DNA of 36,118 nucleotides from an uncultured Burkholderiales bacterium (GTDB taxonomy: Bacteria > Pseudomonadota > Gammaproteobacteria > Burkholderiales > Burkholderiaceae_C): assembly GCA_902825995.1 (NCBI GenBank), contig CADEDE010000024.1, forward strand, positions 1 through 36,118, in the 5' to 3' direction. The position numbers and the translations under genes were made by a program. Positions 1-8,158 of this stretch are shown here, piece after piece (position 1 is the stretch's first letter; the number at the start of each line of letters is the position of its first letter). Below the pieces are notes generated by a model that was not told where the DNA came from, did no database searches, and saw nothing but the letters and a program-made list of their open reading frames with translations.

Positions 1-138
1 GTGAGCCCGCCGCACGTCACGCTGAACCAGATCTTCGCCGGCATGCTGCCCTTCATGGGCATCCAGATCATCGCCATCGTGCTGCTATACCAGTTTCCCG
101 CGATCGGGTTGTGGCTGCCGCAGGTGCTCTACAAATGA
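1..138 (+). CDS. dctM: TRAP transporter large permease (DctM family), C-terminal end only
   Basis: The first 138 bases read in frame to a TGA and encode the last 45 residues of a membrane protein. They include a glycine/proline turn (VSPPHVTLNQIFAGMLPF), one hydrophobic helix (IQIIAIVLLYQFP) and the short tail LWLPQVLYK. This order (SPPH/V, a soluble turn with IFxGxLPF, a last helix, a LWLP tail) is the usual C-terminus of the DctM/large subunit of tripartite ATP-independent periplasmic transporters, which import C4-dicarboxylates and other organic acids with a periplasmic binding protein. The gene starts outside the window, so substrate and partners cannot be judged. It ends 13 bp from the stop of the convergent mutarotase gene. 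Confidence 0.8.
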   Translation: MSPPHVTLNQIFAGMLPFMGIQIIAIVLLYQFPAIGLWLPQVLYK

Positions 139-151
139 TGCGCCCGGGGTG

Positions 152-1072
152 CTACAAGGACTCCACTGAATACACCACCGACAACGTATGCCTGCCCCCC
201 GCCGGCACGGTGACGGTATTTTCTGCGGCGTTCGCGGATTCGACGCAGATCATCTCGCGCCAGCCGCCCTGGCCGTGGCGGCCGGGGCCGAAATCGCCCA
301 TCTTCCCGGCCTTGTCGGTCCATGGCGTCCAGACGACGGTGGACTGGCTGCCGCTCTTGGCGATGCGGATGCGGCGCCGGTAGCCCGGGTCGCTGATCAC
401 GCATTCGGCCGCGGTATCCAGGTACACGCGGTCGATTTCGCCGGCGCAGGTGATCGGCCCGTGCTGCGTCTTGCGCGCGCCGCCATCGACCTTGTCGAGA
501 TACCGGCAGCCTTCGAGCCCCAGCAGCTGGATGTCGCCGATGTCGCCGATCGCGAAGTAGGTGTGCAGCGCTTCGCCGATGACGATGTCGTCGCGACCGA
601 GGTTGGTCGTGGTCAGGTCGATGCGCAGTTGCGCGCCGACGGTGGCCACGAGCTCGAGACGAGTTTGGGCCGGCCATTGCGCGCGTGTCGCATTGTTGGG
701 CACGAGGGCCAGGCCGATGCGTGTGGTGCCGGTGTCGAGCGCGGCGGCGCCGGTGACTTCCCAGGCCGTCGCGCGCGCGAAGCCGTGCGCCGGAAAGGCG
801 CTTTGCGTGGCGTGCGGCCCGAACCAGGGCCAGCATACGGGCACGCCGCCGCGGATCGATTTACCCGGCGCGAACCTGGCTGCGGGCGAGAGCCAGACAG
901 CGGGCTGGGTTTGGTCCTTGGGGCACCAGGTGGTCAGGTGCCCGCCCTGCAGGCACAGGCTGGCGCTCGCGTGGGCATTGTCGATATCGGCGAAGAGCAG
1001 CCCGTCGGGGTTGGTGCGAAAGCCCACTTGGCCGGCCGGCGTGAAGCGTTCGTTCAGCGTGTCGAGTTGCAT
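152..1072 (-). CDS. D-hexose-6-phosphate mutarotase (YeaD family)
   Basis: Encodes 306 residues of an aldose-1-epimerase-like protein. Family knowledge: YeaD-type enzymes interconvert the anomers of glucose-6-phosphate and related sugar phosphates in the cytoplasm. Seen here: the conserved GGVPVCWPWFGPH block, the HGFARATAW block carrying a presumed catalytic His, an EALHTYFAIGD segment and the late VVWTPWTDKA stretch, in the expected order over the normal length. The ATG at 1072 is preferred over an upstream in-frame start at 1171, because the extra 33 residues are low-complexity and the ATG has an AAAGG-type ribosome site. A GACAAT -10-like hexamer lies at 1096-1101 on the minus strand. The gene is last in the minus-strand run, 49 bp after ppiC. 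Confidence 0.88.
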   Translation of the reverse strand: MQLDTLNERFTPAGQVGFRTNPDGLLFADIDNAHASASLCLQGGHLTTWCPKDQTQPAVWLSPAARFAPGKSIRGGVPVCWPWFGPHATQSAFPAHGFARATAWEVTGAAALDTGTTRIGLALVPNNATRAQWPAQTRLELVATVGAQLRIDLTTTNLGRDDIVIGEALHTYFAIGDIGDIQLLGLEGCRYLDKVDGGARKTQHGPITCAGEIDRVYLDTAAECVISDPGYRRRIRIAKSGSQSTVVWTPWTDKAGKMGDFGPGRHGQGGWREMICVESANAAENTVTVPAGGRHTLSVVYSVESL

Positions 1073-1121
1073 GGAGCCTTTCTTTGTTCGCGCGCATTGT
1101 CGGCGCCCACGATAGCCGAAG

Positions 1122-1919
1122 TTACTGTCCGCCGAACTTGTAGTCCGTCTTGGCCTTCTTGCGCAGGTCATCCTGATACTGCTGCAGTTTTTGCTGCGCC
1201 AGGCGCTGCACCACCTGGGGCTTGACTTCGTCGAAGGGCGGGAACTGCGCTTCGCGGGTATCTTCGAGCTTGATGATGTGCCAGCCGAACTGGCTCTTCA
1301 CCGGCGCAGCGGTGGTGGCGCCTTTCTTCAGTGCGATCATGGCCTGGCTGAACTCGGGCACATAGCTCTCGGGTTTGGCGAAGTCGAGATCGCCGCCGTT
1401 GGCGCCGGAGCCCTTGTCGGTGCTGTGCTTCTTGGCCAGCTCGTCGAACTTGGCGCCGGCCGTTAACTGCTTCAAGAGCGCCTTGGCTTCGTCTTCCTTC
1501 TCGACCAGGATGTGGCGCGCGCGGTATTCGGTGCCGGTGGCCTGGGTCTTGAATTTGTCGTATTCGGCCTTGGCGTCGGCCTCGCTGACCGGGTTCTTCT
1601 TCTGGTAGTCGGCGAAGAGTTCGCGGATCAGGATGGTCTGGCGCGCCAGTTCCATCTGGCTGCGGTATTCGGCACCGGCGGCGATGCCGCGCTTCTCGGC
1701 TTCCTGGGCAAAGATCTCGCGCAGCACGACTTCTTCGCGCACCCGTTGCTCGAGTTCGGGCGTTGCCGGCGGCTGGCCGCCGCGCGAGGCCTGCAGCATC
1801 AGCGTGTCGACGCGCGACTTGGGCACCGGCTTGCCATTCACGAGGGCGACGTTTTGTGCTGCGGCGCTGCCGGCCAATGCCAGCGCAAAGATCAGCGCGG
1901 CGAAGGATTTCTGGGACAT
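1122..1919 (-). CDS. Periplasmic PpiC-type peptidyl-prolyl cis-trans isomerase (parvulin)
   Basis: Encodes 265 residues. An N-terminal signal peptide (FAALIFALALAGSAAAQN, cleavage probably after AAA or AAQ) directs it to the periplasm. A helical SurA-like N domain of about 100 residues follows, then one parvulin rotamase domain with the typical YRARHILVEKEDEA start, the GGDLDF centre and the QFGWHIIKLED end, and a short basic/Gln-rich C-terminal helix. Such foldases help outer-membrane and secreted proteins fold. The ATG at 1919 has an AAAGG ribosome site 9 nt upstream; a start ten codons further up would put charged residues before the signal peptide. It lies downstream of bolA, a common order in Burkholderiales. 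A 7-bp inverted repeat (1945-1962) lies in its short leader and has no T-tract, so I do not call it a terminator. Confidence 0.9.
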   Translation of the reverse strand: MSQKSFAALIFALALAGSAAAQNVALVNGKPVPKSRVDTLMLQASRGGQPPATPELEQRVREEVVLREIFAQEAEKRGIAAGAEYRSQMELARQTILIRELFADYQKKNPVSEADAKAEYDKFKTQATGTEYRARHILVEKEDEAKALLKQLTAGAKFDELAKKHSTDKGSGANGGDLDFAKPESYVPEFSQAMIALKKGATTAAPVKSQFGWHIIKLEDTREAQFPPFDEVKPQVVQRLAQQKLQQYQDDLRKKAKTDYKFGGQ

Positions 1920-1996
1920 GGGATCAAGCCTTTCGAGAGCGGGGCGCACGCCAATGCGTGCGGCAGGAACGGAAGGGGAGGGCGTTGAAAAATGAA

Positions 1997-2272
1997 CTAG
2001 CGCGGCAACTCGGCGGGTGTGCGGGCCTCGATGGCCAGCGCATGGATGCCCTCGGCGACGAGCGAGCGCAGGGCATCATACACAAGGCGATGGCGCACCA
2101 CGCGCGAGTGGCCGGTGAAGGCTTCACTGACGATGCGAACGCTGAAATGCCGGCCTTCCCTGGCCCCGGCATGGCCGGCGTGCAAGTGGCTGTCGTCCTG
2201 CACTTCGAGCGCCGCGGGCTGCAATGCAGTGCGCAGCGCGGCCTCGATGCGTGCGGCGGTCACGCCATTCAT
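1997..2272 (-). CDS. bolA: BolA family protein
   Basis: Encodes 91 residues, the whole length of a BolA domain. BolA proteins pair with monothiol glutaredoxins to hold or pass [2Fe-2S] clusters, and some act on transcription and cell shape. Seen here: the DDSHLHAGH segment with its conserved His residues, HFSVRIVSEAF, and the helix-loop GHSRVVRHRLVYDAL, all in the family order. The ATG overlaps the yciB stop codon by four bases (ATGA), so translation is probably coupled to yciB. The yciB-bolA-ppiC order suggests one envelope-related operon. Confidence 0.93.
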   Translation of the reverse strand: MNGVTAARIEAALRTALQPAALEVQDDSHLHAGHAGAREGRHFSVRIVSEAFTGHSRVVRHRLVYDALRSLVAEGIHALAIEARTPAELPR

Positions 2273-2910
2273 CGGTTTTCCTTCGGCGCGGCTTCCTCAG
2301 GCAGGAAGCGGCTGAGATACAGGCCCTGCGCCAGCGTGAAGACCAGCATCAGCCCGATGCCGCCGAAGAGCTTGAAGTTGACCCAGGTGTCGGTGGAGAA
2401 GGTGTAGGCCACCCACAGGTTCAGCGCACCCATCGCGGCGAAGAAGGCCACCCAGGCCCAGTTCAGGCGCTGCCACACGGGGTCGGGCAAGTGGAGTTGC
2501 TCGCCGAGCAACAGGCGCAACAGGTTCCTGCGCAACAGCAGCGGCCCGAGCAGGAAAGCGCCACCCATCACCCAGTACAGCAGCGTCGGCTTCCACTTGA
2601 TGAAGGTTTCGCTGTGAAACCAGATCGTCAGGCCGCCCAGCACGACCACCAGCACCAGACTGACCCAGAGCATCGTATCGACCTTCCTGCCGCGCAGCTT
2701 CAGCACCAGCACCTGGGCCAGCGTGGCCACGATTACCGCCACGGTGGCCAGCAGCACCGGGGCCTCGCCGGGGCCGACGCTGCCGCCCGAGACCAGGAAG
2801 CCGAAATGTTCGGAGGCGAAGGCGGCGGCGGCGTCCTTGTCGCCGCCGGCGACCTTGAACGCAGCGAAGAACAGGATGATCGGCAGAAAGTCGGCCAGCA
2901 GTTTCATCAT
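2269..2910 (-). CDS. yciB: YciB/IspA-type inner-membrane protein (septation protein A family)
   Basis: Encodes 213 residues, mostly hydrophobic, with five or six membrane helices. The start MKLLADFLPIILFFAAFK is characteristic of the family. Later blocks include a TLLYWVMGGAFLLG helix, the WAWVAFFAAMGALNLWVAY helix and TDTWVNFKLFGGIGLMLVF near the end. YciB is an inner-membrane protein linked to envelope synthesis and septation; its biochemical role is not settled. Two adjacent ATG codons (2910 and 2907) are possible starts, neither with a clear ribosome site. About 50 residues separate helices two and three, as is usual for the beta-proteobacterial form. Its stop overlaps the bolA start. Confidence 0.92.
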   Translation of the reverse strand: MMKLLADFLPIILFFAAFKVAGGDKDAAAAFASEHFGFLVSGGSVGPGEAPVLLATVAVIVATLAQVLVLKLRGRKVDTMLWVSLVLVVVLGGLTIWFHSETFIKWKPTLLYWVMGGAFLLGPLLLRRNLLRLLLGEQLHLPDPVWQRLNWAWVAFFAAMGALNLWVAYTFSTDTWVNFKLFGGIGLMLVFTLAQGLYLSRFLPEEAAPKENR

Positions 2911-2920
2911 GATTCAACCG

Positions 2921-2985
2921 GCGCTGGGCCGCTCCCGAGCAGGTTGAGCCCCCCCTCGGGGCCGCGAACGGCGTGAGCTTGGGGT
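2921..2985. repeat. Intergenic palindromic repeat between msrB and yciB
   Basis: The gap is filled by a G/C-rich stretch centred on a CCCCTCGGGG palindrome, followed by a GCGAACGGCGTGAGC block and a closing run of G. The layout (C-run, CTCGGGG, GCGAACG...GTGAGC, G-run) resembles a dispersed intergenic repeat I know from Burkholderiales genomes. Membership in a family cannot be proven from one copy. It sits within an otherwise tight gene run and could fold as an mRNA hairpin between msrB and yciB. Confidence 0.45.
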
Positions 2986-2987
2986 TG

Positions 2988-3409
2988 TCATTTCGGTTCG
3001 AAGTCTATGGCGGCCGAGTTGATGCAGAAGCGCTCGCCGGTGGGCTGCGGGCCGTCTTCGAAGACGTGGCCGAGGTGCGAGCCGCACCGGTTGCAGCGCA
3101 CTTCCACGCGAACCATGCCGTGGGTCTTGTCAACGACCCGTTCGACGGCCTTATTGTCGATCGGCTCGAAATAGCTCGGCCAGCCGCAGCCGGCGTCGAA
3201 CTTGGTGCCCGAATCGAAGAGCGGCGTGCCGCAGCCGACGCAGAGGTATTGGCCGGCCTCTTTGTGGTTCCAGTATTTGCCGCTGAAGGCGCGCTCGGTG
3301 GCGGCGTGGCGTGCGACCTGGTATTGCATCGGGTCGAGTTGAGTGCGCCACTCGGCATCGGTTTTTTCACCGCATAGTGCGGGTCGTCGTGGTCGTGGGG
3401 CTGGGTCAT
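2988..3409 (-). CDS. msrB: Peptide-methionine (R)-S-oxide reductase, reading frame interrupted at an A6 tract
   Basis: MsrB reduces methionine-R-sulfoxide in proteins. The catalytic body is intact: two zinc pairs (CVGCG and CNRCG), [24 protein letters not shown] and the catalytic Cys in ERFCINS. The only start that fits the neighbourhood is the ATG at 3409, two bases after the selO stop, giving [16 protein letters not shown]. That frame leaves the MsrB frame at a run of six A (minus strand; T at 3362-3367). One extra A, or a -1 slip on AAA-AAA, yields [17 protein letters not shown], the normal family start. The alternative is the in-frame start at 3467 inside selO, which gives an Arg/Pro-rich leader unlike the family. 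The cause could be a sequencing error, a real mutation, or slippage. Function is certain; the exact 5' structure is not. Confidence 0.82.
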
Positions 3410-3411
3410 GG

Positions 3412-4896
3412 TCAGGAAGAGCAGGAGACTTCGATCTGCTGCGCGCCGGCCGGCGGGTGGTCGGCATAGGTGGCGTGCTCGGGTTGTTCGTCGAAGGGGC
3501 GTTCGAGAATCTTCAAGAGGCGCTGCGTCTCGCTGAAATCGCCCTGCTGGGCGCGCTCGATCGCGGCCTGCGCCAGGTGCTTGCGCAGCACGAATTTCGG
3601 GTTGATGCGGTTCATGCGAGCGGCGCGCTCGGTGTCGTTGCTGCTTTCGAGCGCCAACCGGGTGCGGTAGCGCAGCGCCCAGGCGTCGAAGGCTTGGCGG
3701 TCGATGAAGACATCGCGTGTGGCGCGGTCCCCGCAGGCCAGGCGGCGGAAGGCGATCGTGAAGTCAGCACGGTCGGTGGCCATCAGGCGCAGCAGCTCGT
3801 CGATCAGGGCCTGGTCGTCGTCGTGCGCGCTGGCCAGGCCGATCTTGGCGCGCAACGCGGCCAGCATCGAACGCGCGTACTCGGCCTTGTAGGGCTCGAG
3901 TGCGGCCAGCAGCAACTCACTCGCGGCTTCGGCCGGGCCATCGACCGCCGGCAGCAGCGCCTGCGCCAGCGCATGCAGGTTCCAGAACGCCACGCCGGGC
4001 TGGCGCGCATAGGCGTAACGGCCCTGGCGGTCGCTGTGGTTGCAGATGTGGCCCGGGTCGAAGGCATCCAGGAAGCCGAACGGGCCGTAGTCGATCGTCA
4101 GCCCGAGTAGCGACATGTTGTCGGTATTCATCACGCCATGACAGAAACCCACCGCCTGCCACTGCGCCACCAGGCGCGCCGTGCGCAGCGCCACTTCCTG
4201 CAGCAGCGCCGCGGCGGGCTCGGCCGCGCCCTGCAAATCCGGGAAGTAACGCGCGATCGTGGCGTCGAGCAGGCGCCGCAGCGCAGTGGTGTCGTTGGTC
4301 GTGTGCGCGAAATGCTCGAAGTGCCCGAAGCGCAGGAAGCTCGGCGCCACGCGTGTGACCACCGCTGCCGTTTCCATCGTCTCGCGCCGCACCGGCAGTG
4401 ATGAGCCGACGACGGCCAGCGCGCGCGTGGTCGGGATGCCCAGCGCATGCATTGCTTCGGAGCCAAGGAATTCGCGGATCGACGAGCGCAGCACCGCGCG
4501 TCCGTCGCCCATGCGCGAGTAGGGTGTCAGGCCGCTGCCTTTCAGCTGCACTTCCATCGGACCGGCGGGCGTGTCGATCTCGCCGAGCATCAAGGCGCGG
4601 CCGTCGCCCAACTGGCCGGCCCAGACGCCGAACTGGTGGCCGGAATAGACCGAGGCATGCGTGCGCGTGCCGTGCGCGCCCCACGCTCCTGACAGCAGTG
4701 CCAGCGCGTCCTCACGGTCCAGCCAATCGACCAGGCCGAGCGAGCGCGCCAGCATGTTGCTGCGCGCGACCCAGTGCGGTGCGCTGACCGGCTGCGGCGG
4801 CAGGTCGGTGCCGAAAGCCGCACCCAGGCTTTGCAGGAAGCTGGCATCGCGCCAACGCGGCGCGCTCAGACCGACCATCGATTCAGGGGCGTTCAC
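3412..4896 (-). CDS. selO: Protein adenylyltransferase SelO (YdiU)
   Basis: Encodes 494 residues, the full family length. SelO is a pseudokinase-fold enzyme that transfers AMP from ATP to Ser/Thr/Tyr residues, with a role in redox balance. Blocks seen: [17 protein letters not shown] (residues 86-101), [17 protein letters not shown] with Lys119, [28 protein letters not shown] (253-260) and the metal-binding Asp269 in IDYGPFGF. The C-terminus is VSCSS, so the position occupied by selenocysteine in vertebrate SelO is an ordinary TGC cysteine. The first codon is GTG (4896); an in-frame ATG lies at 4878. A GACAAT hexamer ends 8 nt before the GTG. The selO stop and the msrB start are two bases apart, tying the two redox genes together. 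Confidence 0.95.
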   Translation of the reverse strand: MNAPESMVGLSAPRWRDASFLQSLGAAFGTDLPPQPVSAPHWVARSNMLARSLGLVDWLDREDALALLSGAWGAHGTRTHASVYSGHQFGVWAGQLGDGRALMLGEIDTPAGPMEVQLKGSGLTPYSRMGDGRAVLRSSIREFLGSEAMHALGIPTTRALAVVGSSLPVRRETMETAAVVTRVAPSFLRFGHFEHFAHTTNDTTALRRLLDATIARYFPDLQGAAEPAAALLQEVALRTARLVAQWQAVGFCHGVMNTDNMSLLGLTIDYGPFGFLDAFDPGHICNHSDRQGRYAYARQPGVAFWNLHALAQALLPAVDGPAEAASELLLAALEPYKAEYARSMLAALRAKIGLASAHDDDQALIDELLRLMATDRADFTIAFRRLACGDRATRDVFIDRQAFDAWALRYRTRLALESSNDTERAARMNRINPKFVLRKHLAQAAIERAQQGDFSETQRLLKILERPFDEQPEHATYADHPPAGAQQIEVSCSS

Positions 4897-4910
4897 GGGG
4901 GCGTATTGTC
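4897..4910 (-). promoter_or_regulatory. Putative selO promoter -10 abutting the start codon
   Basis: On the minus strand GACAAT (4910-4905) is followed by 8 nt and then the GTG start of selO. A transcript starting 6-8 nt after the hexamer would begin at or next to the GTG. No good -35 was seen and there is no Shine-Dalgarno sequence. This is inferred from sequence only. Confidence 0.4.
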
Positions 4911-5010
4911 GGCCCTGCGCGCCGGGCGTGTGCGGGTGGGGGAATCACGCTTTGACAGCCCCGCAAGCCGCCGCCAATACTTGCCGGCCCCGACGACAAG
5001 GAGAGAAAGC

Positions 5011-6636
5011 ATGCTCGGCCTGATGCAAGACCAGCCGCTGGCGATCTCGAGCCTGATCGAATTCGCGGCGCGCCACCACCACGATGGCCAGATCGTCTCG
5101 CGCCGCGTCGAAGGCGACATCCATCGTTATACCTACCGTGAAGCGGCGGCGCGTTCGCGCCAGGTGGCCGCGGCGCTGGACCGGCTGGGCCTGGCCTTCA
5201 GCGAGCGCGTCGCCACGCTGGCCTGGAACGGCTACCGCCATTTCGAGCTGTACTTCGGCATTGCGGGCAGCGGCCGCGTCGTGCACACGCTGAACCCGCG
5301 CCTGGCGCCCGAGCAGCTGGTGTGGATCGCCAACCATGCCGAAGACCGCGTTATCGCCTTCGACCTCAGCTTCCTGCTGCTCATCAAGGCCGTCTGGCGC
5401 CAGTGCCCGACCGTGAAGCACTGGATCGCGCTGTGCGAACCCGGCGCGCTGCCATCCGACAGCGGTATCGACGGCCTGCAAAGCTACGAAGCCTGGATCG
5501 CGGGCCAGAGCGACACCTACGCCTGGCCCGTGTTCGACGAGAAGAGCGCCGCCATCCTGTGCTACACCAGCGGCACCACCGGCAATCCGAAGGGCGCGCT
5601 GTACAGCCACCGCTCGACCCTGCTGCACGCCTGGGCCGTGGCGCTGCCCGACGCGATCAGCCTGTCGGCGCGCGACAGCATCCTGCCAGTGGTACCGATG
5701 TTCCACGTCAATGCCTGGGGCATCCCCTTCGCGGCGGCGATGACCGGCGCCAGGCTGGTGTTTCCGGGTGCCGCGCTGGATGGCAAATCGGTCTATGAGT
5801 TGCTCGAGTCGGAACGGGTGACGATGGCCGCCGGCGTGCCGACGGTGTGGCTGATGCTGCTCAACCATGTCAAGCAGAACGGCCTGAAGTTCACCCACAT
5901 GCGGCGCACGCTGATCGGCGGTTCGGCCTGCCCGCCGGCGATGATCAAGTCCTTCCGTGACGACTACGACGTCACCGTGCTGCACGGCTGGGGCATGACC
6001 GAGATGTCGCCCGTCGGCACGGTGTGCAACCTGAAGCTGGCGCAGCTGGCGCTCGAGCCCGATGCGCAACTGGCGATCCTGGCCAAGCAGGGCCGTGCAT
6101 TGTTCGGCGTCGAGATGCGCATTGTCGGCCCCGACGGCCGCGAACTGCCCTGGGACGGCCAGGCCAGTGGGGATCTGCACGTGCGCGGGCCGTGGATCGT
6201 TTCGGGCTACTTCAGGGGCGAGGGCGGCGACCCGCTGGTCGATGGCTGGTTTCCGACCGGCGACGTGGCCTCGATCGACGCCGACGGCTTCCTGCAGATC
6301 ACCGACCGCAGCAAGGACGTGATCAAGTCCGGCGGCGAATGGATCAGTTCGATCGACATCGAGAACGTCGCGGTCGCGCACCCGGCGGTGGCCATGGCGG
6401 CGTGCATCGCGCTGCCGCACCCGAAGTGGGGCGAGCGGCCACTGCTGGTGGTGGTGAAGAAGCCCGGCGCCGAGGTATCGCGCGACGATCTGCTGCACTT
6501 CTATACAGGCAAGGTCGCCCAGTGGCAGGTGCCCGACGACGTGGTCTTTGTCGAGACCATCCCGCTCGGCGCCACCGGCAAAATGCAGAAGAACAAGCTG
6601 CGCGAGCAGTTCAAGGGTCATCGACTGCCCGGCTGA
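5011..6636 (+). CDS. AlkK-like medium-chain acyl-CoA synthetase (AMP-forming)
   Basis: Encodes 541 residues of the ANL superfamily. It activates a carboxylic acid to its CoA thioester through an acyl-AMP. Motifs in order: [19 protein letters not shown] (ATP loop), [64 protein letters not shown] and the C-terminal Lys motif [13 protein letters not shown]. From its start ([20 protein letters not shown]) onward it resembles AlkK, the medium-chain acyl-CoA synthetase of alkane-degrading pseudomonads; the related methylthiopropionate-CoA ligases are an alternative. The ATG at 5011 is chosen because AAGGAGA lies just upstream; the frame is open further up but unlike the family. It is divergent from selO and 164 bp ahead of the liv-type importer, suggesting that an imported acid might be activated here. 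Confidence 0.92.
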   Translation: MLGLMQDQPLAISSLIEFAARHHHDGQIVSRRVEGDIHRYTYREAAARSRQVAAALDRLGLAFSERVATLAWNGYRHFELYFGIAGSGRVVHTLNPRLAPEQLVWIANHAEDRVIAFDLSFLLLIKAVWRQCPTVKHWIALCEPGALPSDSGIDGLQSYEAWIAGQSDTYAWPVFDEKSAAILCYTSGTTGNPKGALYSHRSTLLHAWAVALPDAISLSARDSILPVVPMFHVNAWGIPFAAAMTGARLVFPGAALDGKSVYELLESERVTMAAGVPTVWLMLLNHVKQNGLKFTHMRRTLIGGSACPPAMIKSFRDDYDVTVLHGWGMTEMSPVGTVCNLKLAQLALEPDAQLAILAKQGRALFGVEMRIVGPDGRELPWDGQASGDLHVRGPWIVSGYFRGEGGDPLVDGWFPTGDVASIDADGFLQITDRSKDVIKSGGEWISSIDIENVAVAHPAVAMAACIALPHPKWGERPLLVVVKKPGAEVSRDDLLHFYTGKVAQWQVPDDVVFVETIPLGATGKMQKNKLREQFKGHRLPG

Positions 6637-6800
6637 AAGGGGCCCCTTCGTGGCCCGGGGGTCAAGGAAACTCGGGAGCGGCCCTTCGTTTCCTCGAGAG
6701 CTTGTCGAAGGAAGGAAGCCTTGTTTGGGGTAGTCCCTGTGCGCCGCAGCGGTAGCGATCCGTTAACGTCCCCTCACCTCGTCTCACCCCAGGAAGGCCT

Positions 6801-8036
6801 ATGAAGCCAGCACCGAAGATTTTTGCCGGCGCGATCGCGCTGGCATCGAGCGCCGCCTTTGCGCAAGCCGGCGAGACCGTCAAGATCGCCTGGATCGACG
6901 CCTTGACCGGCCTGACGGCGGCCACCGGTCAGAACCAGTTGCGCGGCTTCCAGTTCCTGGCCGAGCGCTTCAGCAGGAGCAATCCGGCCGGCGTCAAATT
7001 CGAGATCGTCTCGTTCGACAACAAGCTCAGCCCGCAGGAGACGGTGAATGCGCTGCAGGCCGCCATCGACCAGGGCATCCGCTATGTGGCGCAGGGCACC
7101 GGCACCGGCCCGGCCACCGCGATCATCGACTTCCTGAACAAATACAACGAGCGCAATCCGGGCAAGGAGGTGCTGTTCCTGAACTACGCCGCGGTCGATC
7201 CCGATCTCACCAACAGCAAGTGCAGCTACTGGCACTTCCGGCTCGATGCCGACACCTCGATGAAAATGGAAGCGCTCTCGACCTTCATGAAGGACCAGCC
7301 CGACATCAAGAAGGTCTATCTGATCAACCAGAACTACGCCCACGGCCACCAGGTCGCGAAATTCGCCAAGGAAACCCTGGGCCGCAAGCGCCCGGATATC
7401 CAGATCGTCGGCGAAGACCTGACGCCGCTGGCGCAGACGCGCGATTTCGCGCCCTATATCGCCAAGATCAAGGCCTCGGGTGCCGATACGGTGGTCACCG
7501 GCAACTGGTCGTCGGACCTGACCCTGCTGGTCAAGGCCGCCAACGACGGCGGCCTGGCGGCGAAGTTCTATACCTATTACGCCGGCGTCACCGGCACGCC
7601 CACCGCGATGGGCGCCAATGCCGCCGGCCGCGTCTTCCAGGTGGCGGTGATGCCCAACGGCCTGGGCGGCGATGCGCGCAAGGTGATGGACGACTACAAG
7701 GCCAAGTTCAACGACGACTTCTACACCGCGCAGATCTACCACGCCTACCTGCTGCTCGGCAACGCGATGGCCAAGGCCAAGAGCACGGTTCCGATCAAGG
7801 TCGCCGCCGCGCTAGAAGGCTTGCAGCTCAAGGGCCTGAACGGCGAGATCCAGATGCGCAAGGCCGACCATCAACTCCAGCAAACCCTGTATATCCAGGC
7901 CTGGCAAAAGACCGGCAAGGCGCCACTCGACTACGACGTCGAGAATACCGGCCACACCTTCGCGCCGATCAAGACCTTCGAGCCCTATGTCTCGAGCACG
8001 CCGACCTCGTGCCAGATGAAGCGCCCGGGGGGATGA
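6801..8036 (+). CDS. livK: Periplasmic substrate-binding protein of a branched-chain amino acid-type ABC importer
   Basis: Encodes 411 residues. Signal peptide: MKPAPKIFAGAIALASSAAF ending with AQA. The mature part begins ETVKIAWIDALTGLTAATGQ, the usual opening of the LivJ/LivK (type I periplasmic-binding) fold, and runs through GTGTGPATAIIDFL, YLINQNYAHGHQVA, IKASGADTVVTGNWSSDL and a conserved C-terminal stretch (TGHTFAPIKTFEPYV). Two cysteines (in SKCSYWHF and TSCQMK) might form a disulfide that pins the tail. An AGGAAGG ribosome site precedes the ATG. The family binds branched-chain amino acids, amides, urea or small aromatic/aliphatic acids; the substrate cannot be told from sequence, so livK describes position and fold, not specificity. 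Confidence 0.9.
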   Translation: MKPAPKIFAGAIALASSAAFAQAGETVKIAWIDALTGLTAATGQNQLRGFQFLAERFSRSNPAGVKFEIVSFDNKLSPQETVNALQAAIDQGIRYVAQGTGTGPATAIIDFLNKYNERNPGKEVLFLNYAAVDPDLTNSKCSYWHFRLDADTSMKMEALSTFMKDQPDIKKVYLINQNYAHGHQVAKFAKETLGRKRPDIQIVGEDLTPLAQTRDFAPYIAKIKASGADTVVTGNWSSDLTLLVKAANDGGLAAKFYTYYAGVTGTPTAMGANAAGRVFQVAVMPNGLGGDARKVMDDYKAKFNDDFYTAQIYHAYLLLGNAMAKAKSTVPIKVAAALEGLQLKGLNGEIQMRKADHQLQQTLYIQAWQKTGKAPLDYDVENTGHTFAPIKTFEPYVSSTPTSCQMKRPGG

Positions 8037-8133
8037 CCCACCCCCGAAGCGCCTTCGGCGCCTCCCCCTCAAGGGGGCACCGCCAGCGGACCGGCAAAGC
8101 CGGATCCGCGGCGGTTGCTTGAGGGGCTCCTGC
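8037..8133. repeat. Intergenic palindromic repeat between livK and livH
   Basis: The gap is nearly filled by a chain of short inverted repeats: GGCGCC around CTTCGG, CCCCCTCAAGGGGG, CCGGCAAAGCCGG, and a CCGCGGCGG stretch ending in GCTTGAGGGG. I recognise this order from dispersed repeats common between genes in Comamonadaceae and relatives. It lies where many importer operons have an mRNA hairpin that favours the binding protein over the permeases, so it may act as a processing or attenuation site. Family identity is from memory. Confidence 0.6.
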
Positions 8134-8158
8134 GGCACTTGACATCGAGGTTCCAGCG

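Noticed and set aside
188-1225. Open plus-strand frame of 345 codons opposite the mutarotase and ppiC
   Set aside because: It spans two genes on the other strand and has only Ala/Gly/Arg-rich low-complexity content.
1945-1962. Hairpin CGCACGC-CAAT-GCGTGCG between bolA and ppiC as a terminator
   Set aside because: Only 7 bp with no T-run, inside what looks like one transcription unit.
3412-3440. Selenocysteine in SelO
   Set aside because: The C-terminal VSCSS uses TGC for Cys and the following TGA is a true stop; no in-frame UGA lies upstream of it.
6637-6800. Terminator or repeat between the acyl-CoA synthetase and livK genes
   Set aside because: There is an AAGGGGCCCCTT palindrome and a CCTTCG...CGAAGG pair (6683-6712) with a GAGCTTGTCGAAGG core like a known dispersed repeat, but no T-tract and too much divergence to call.
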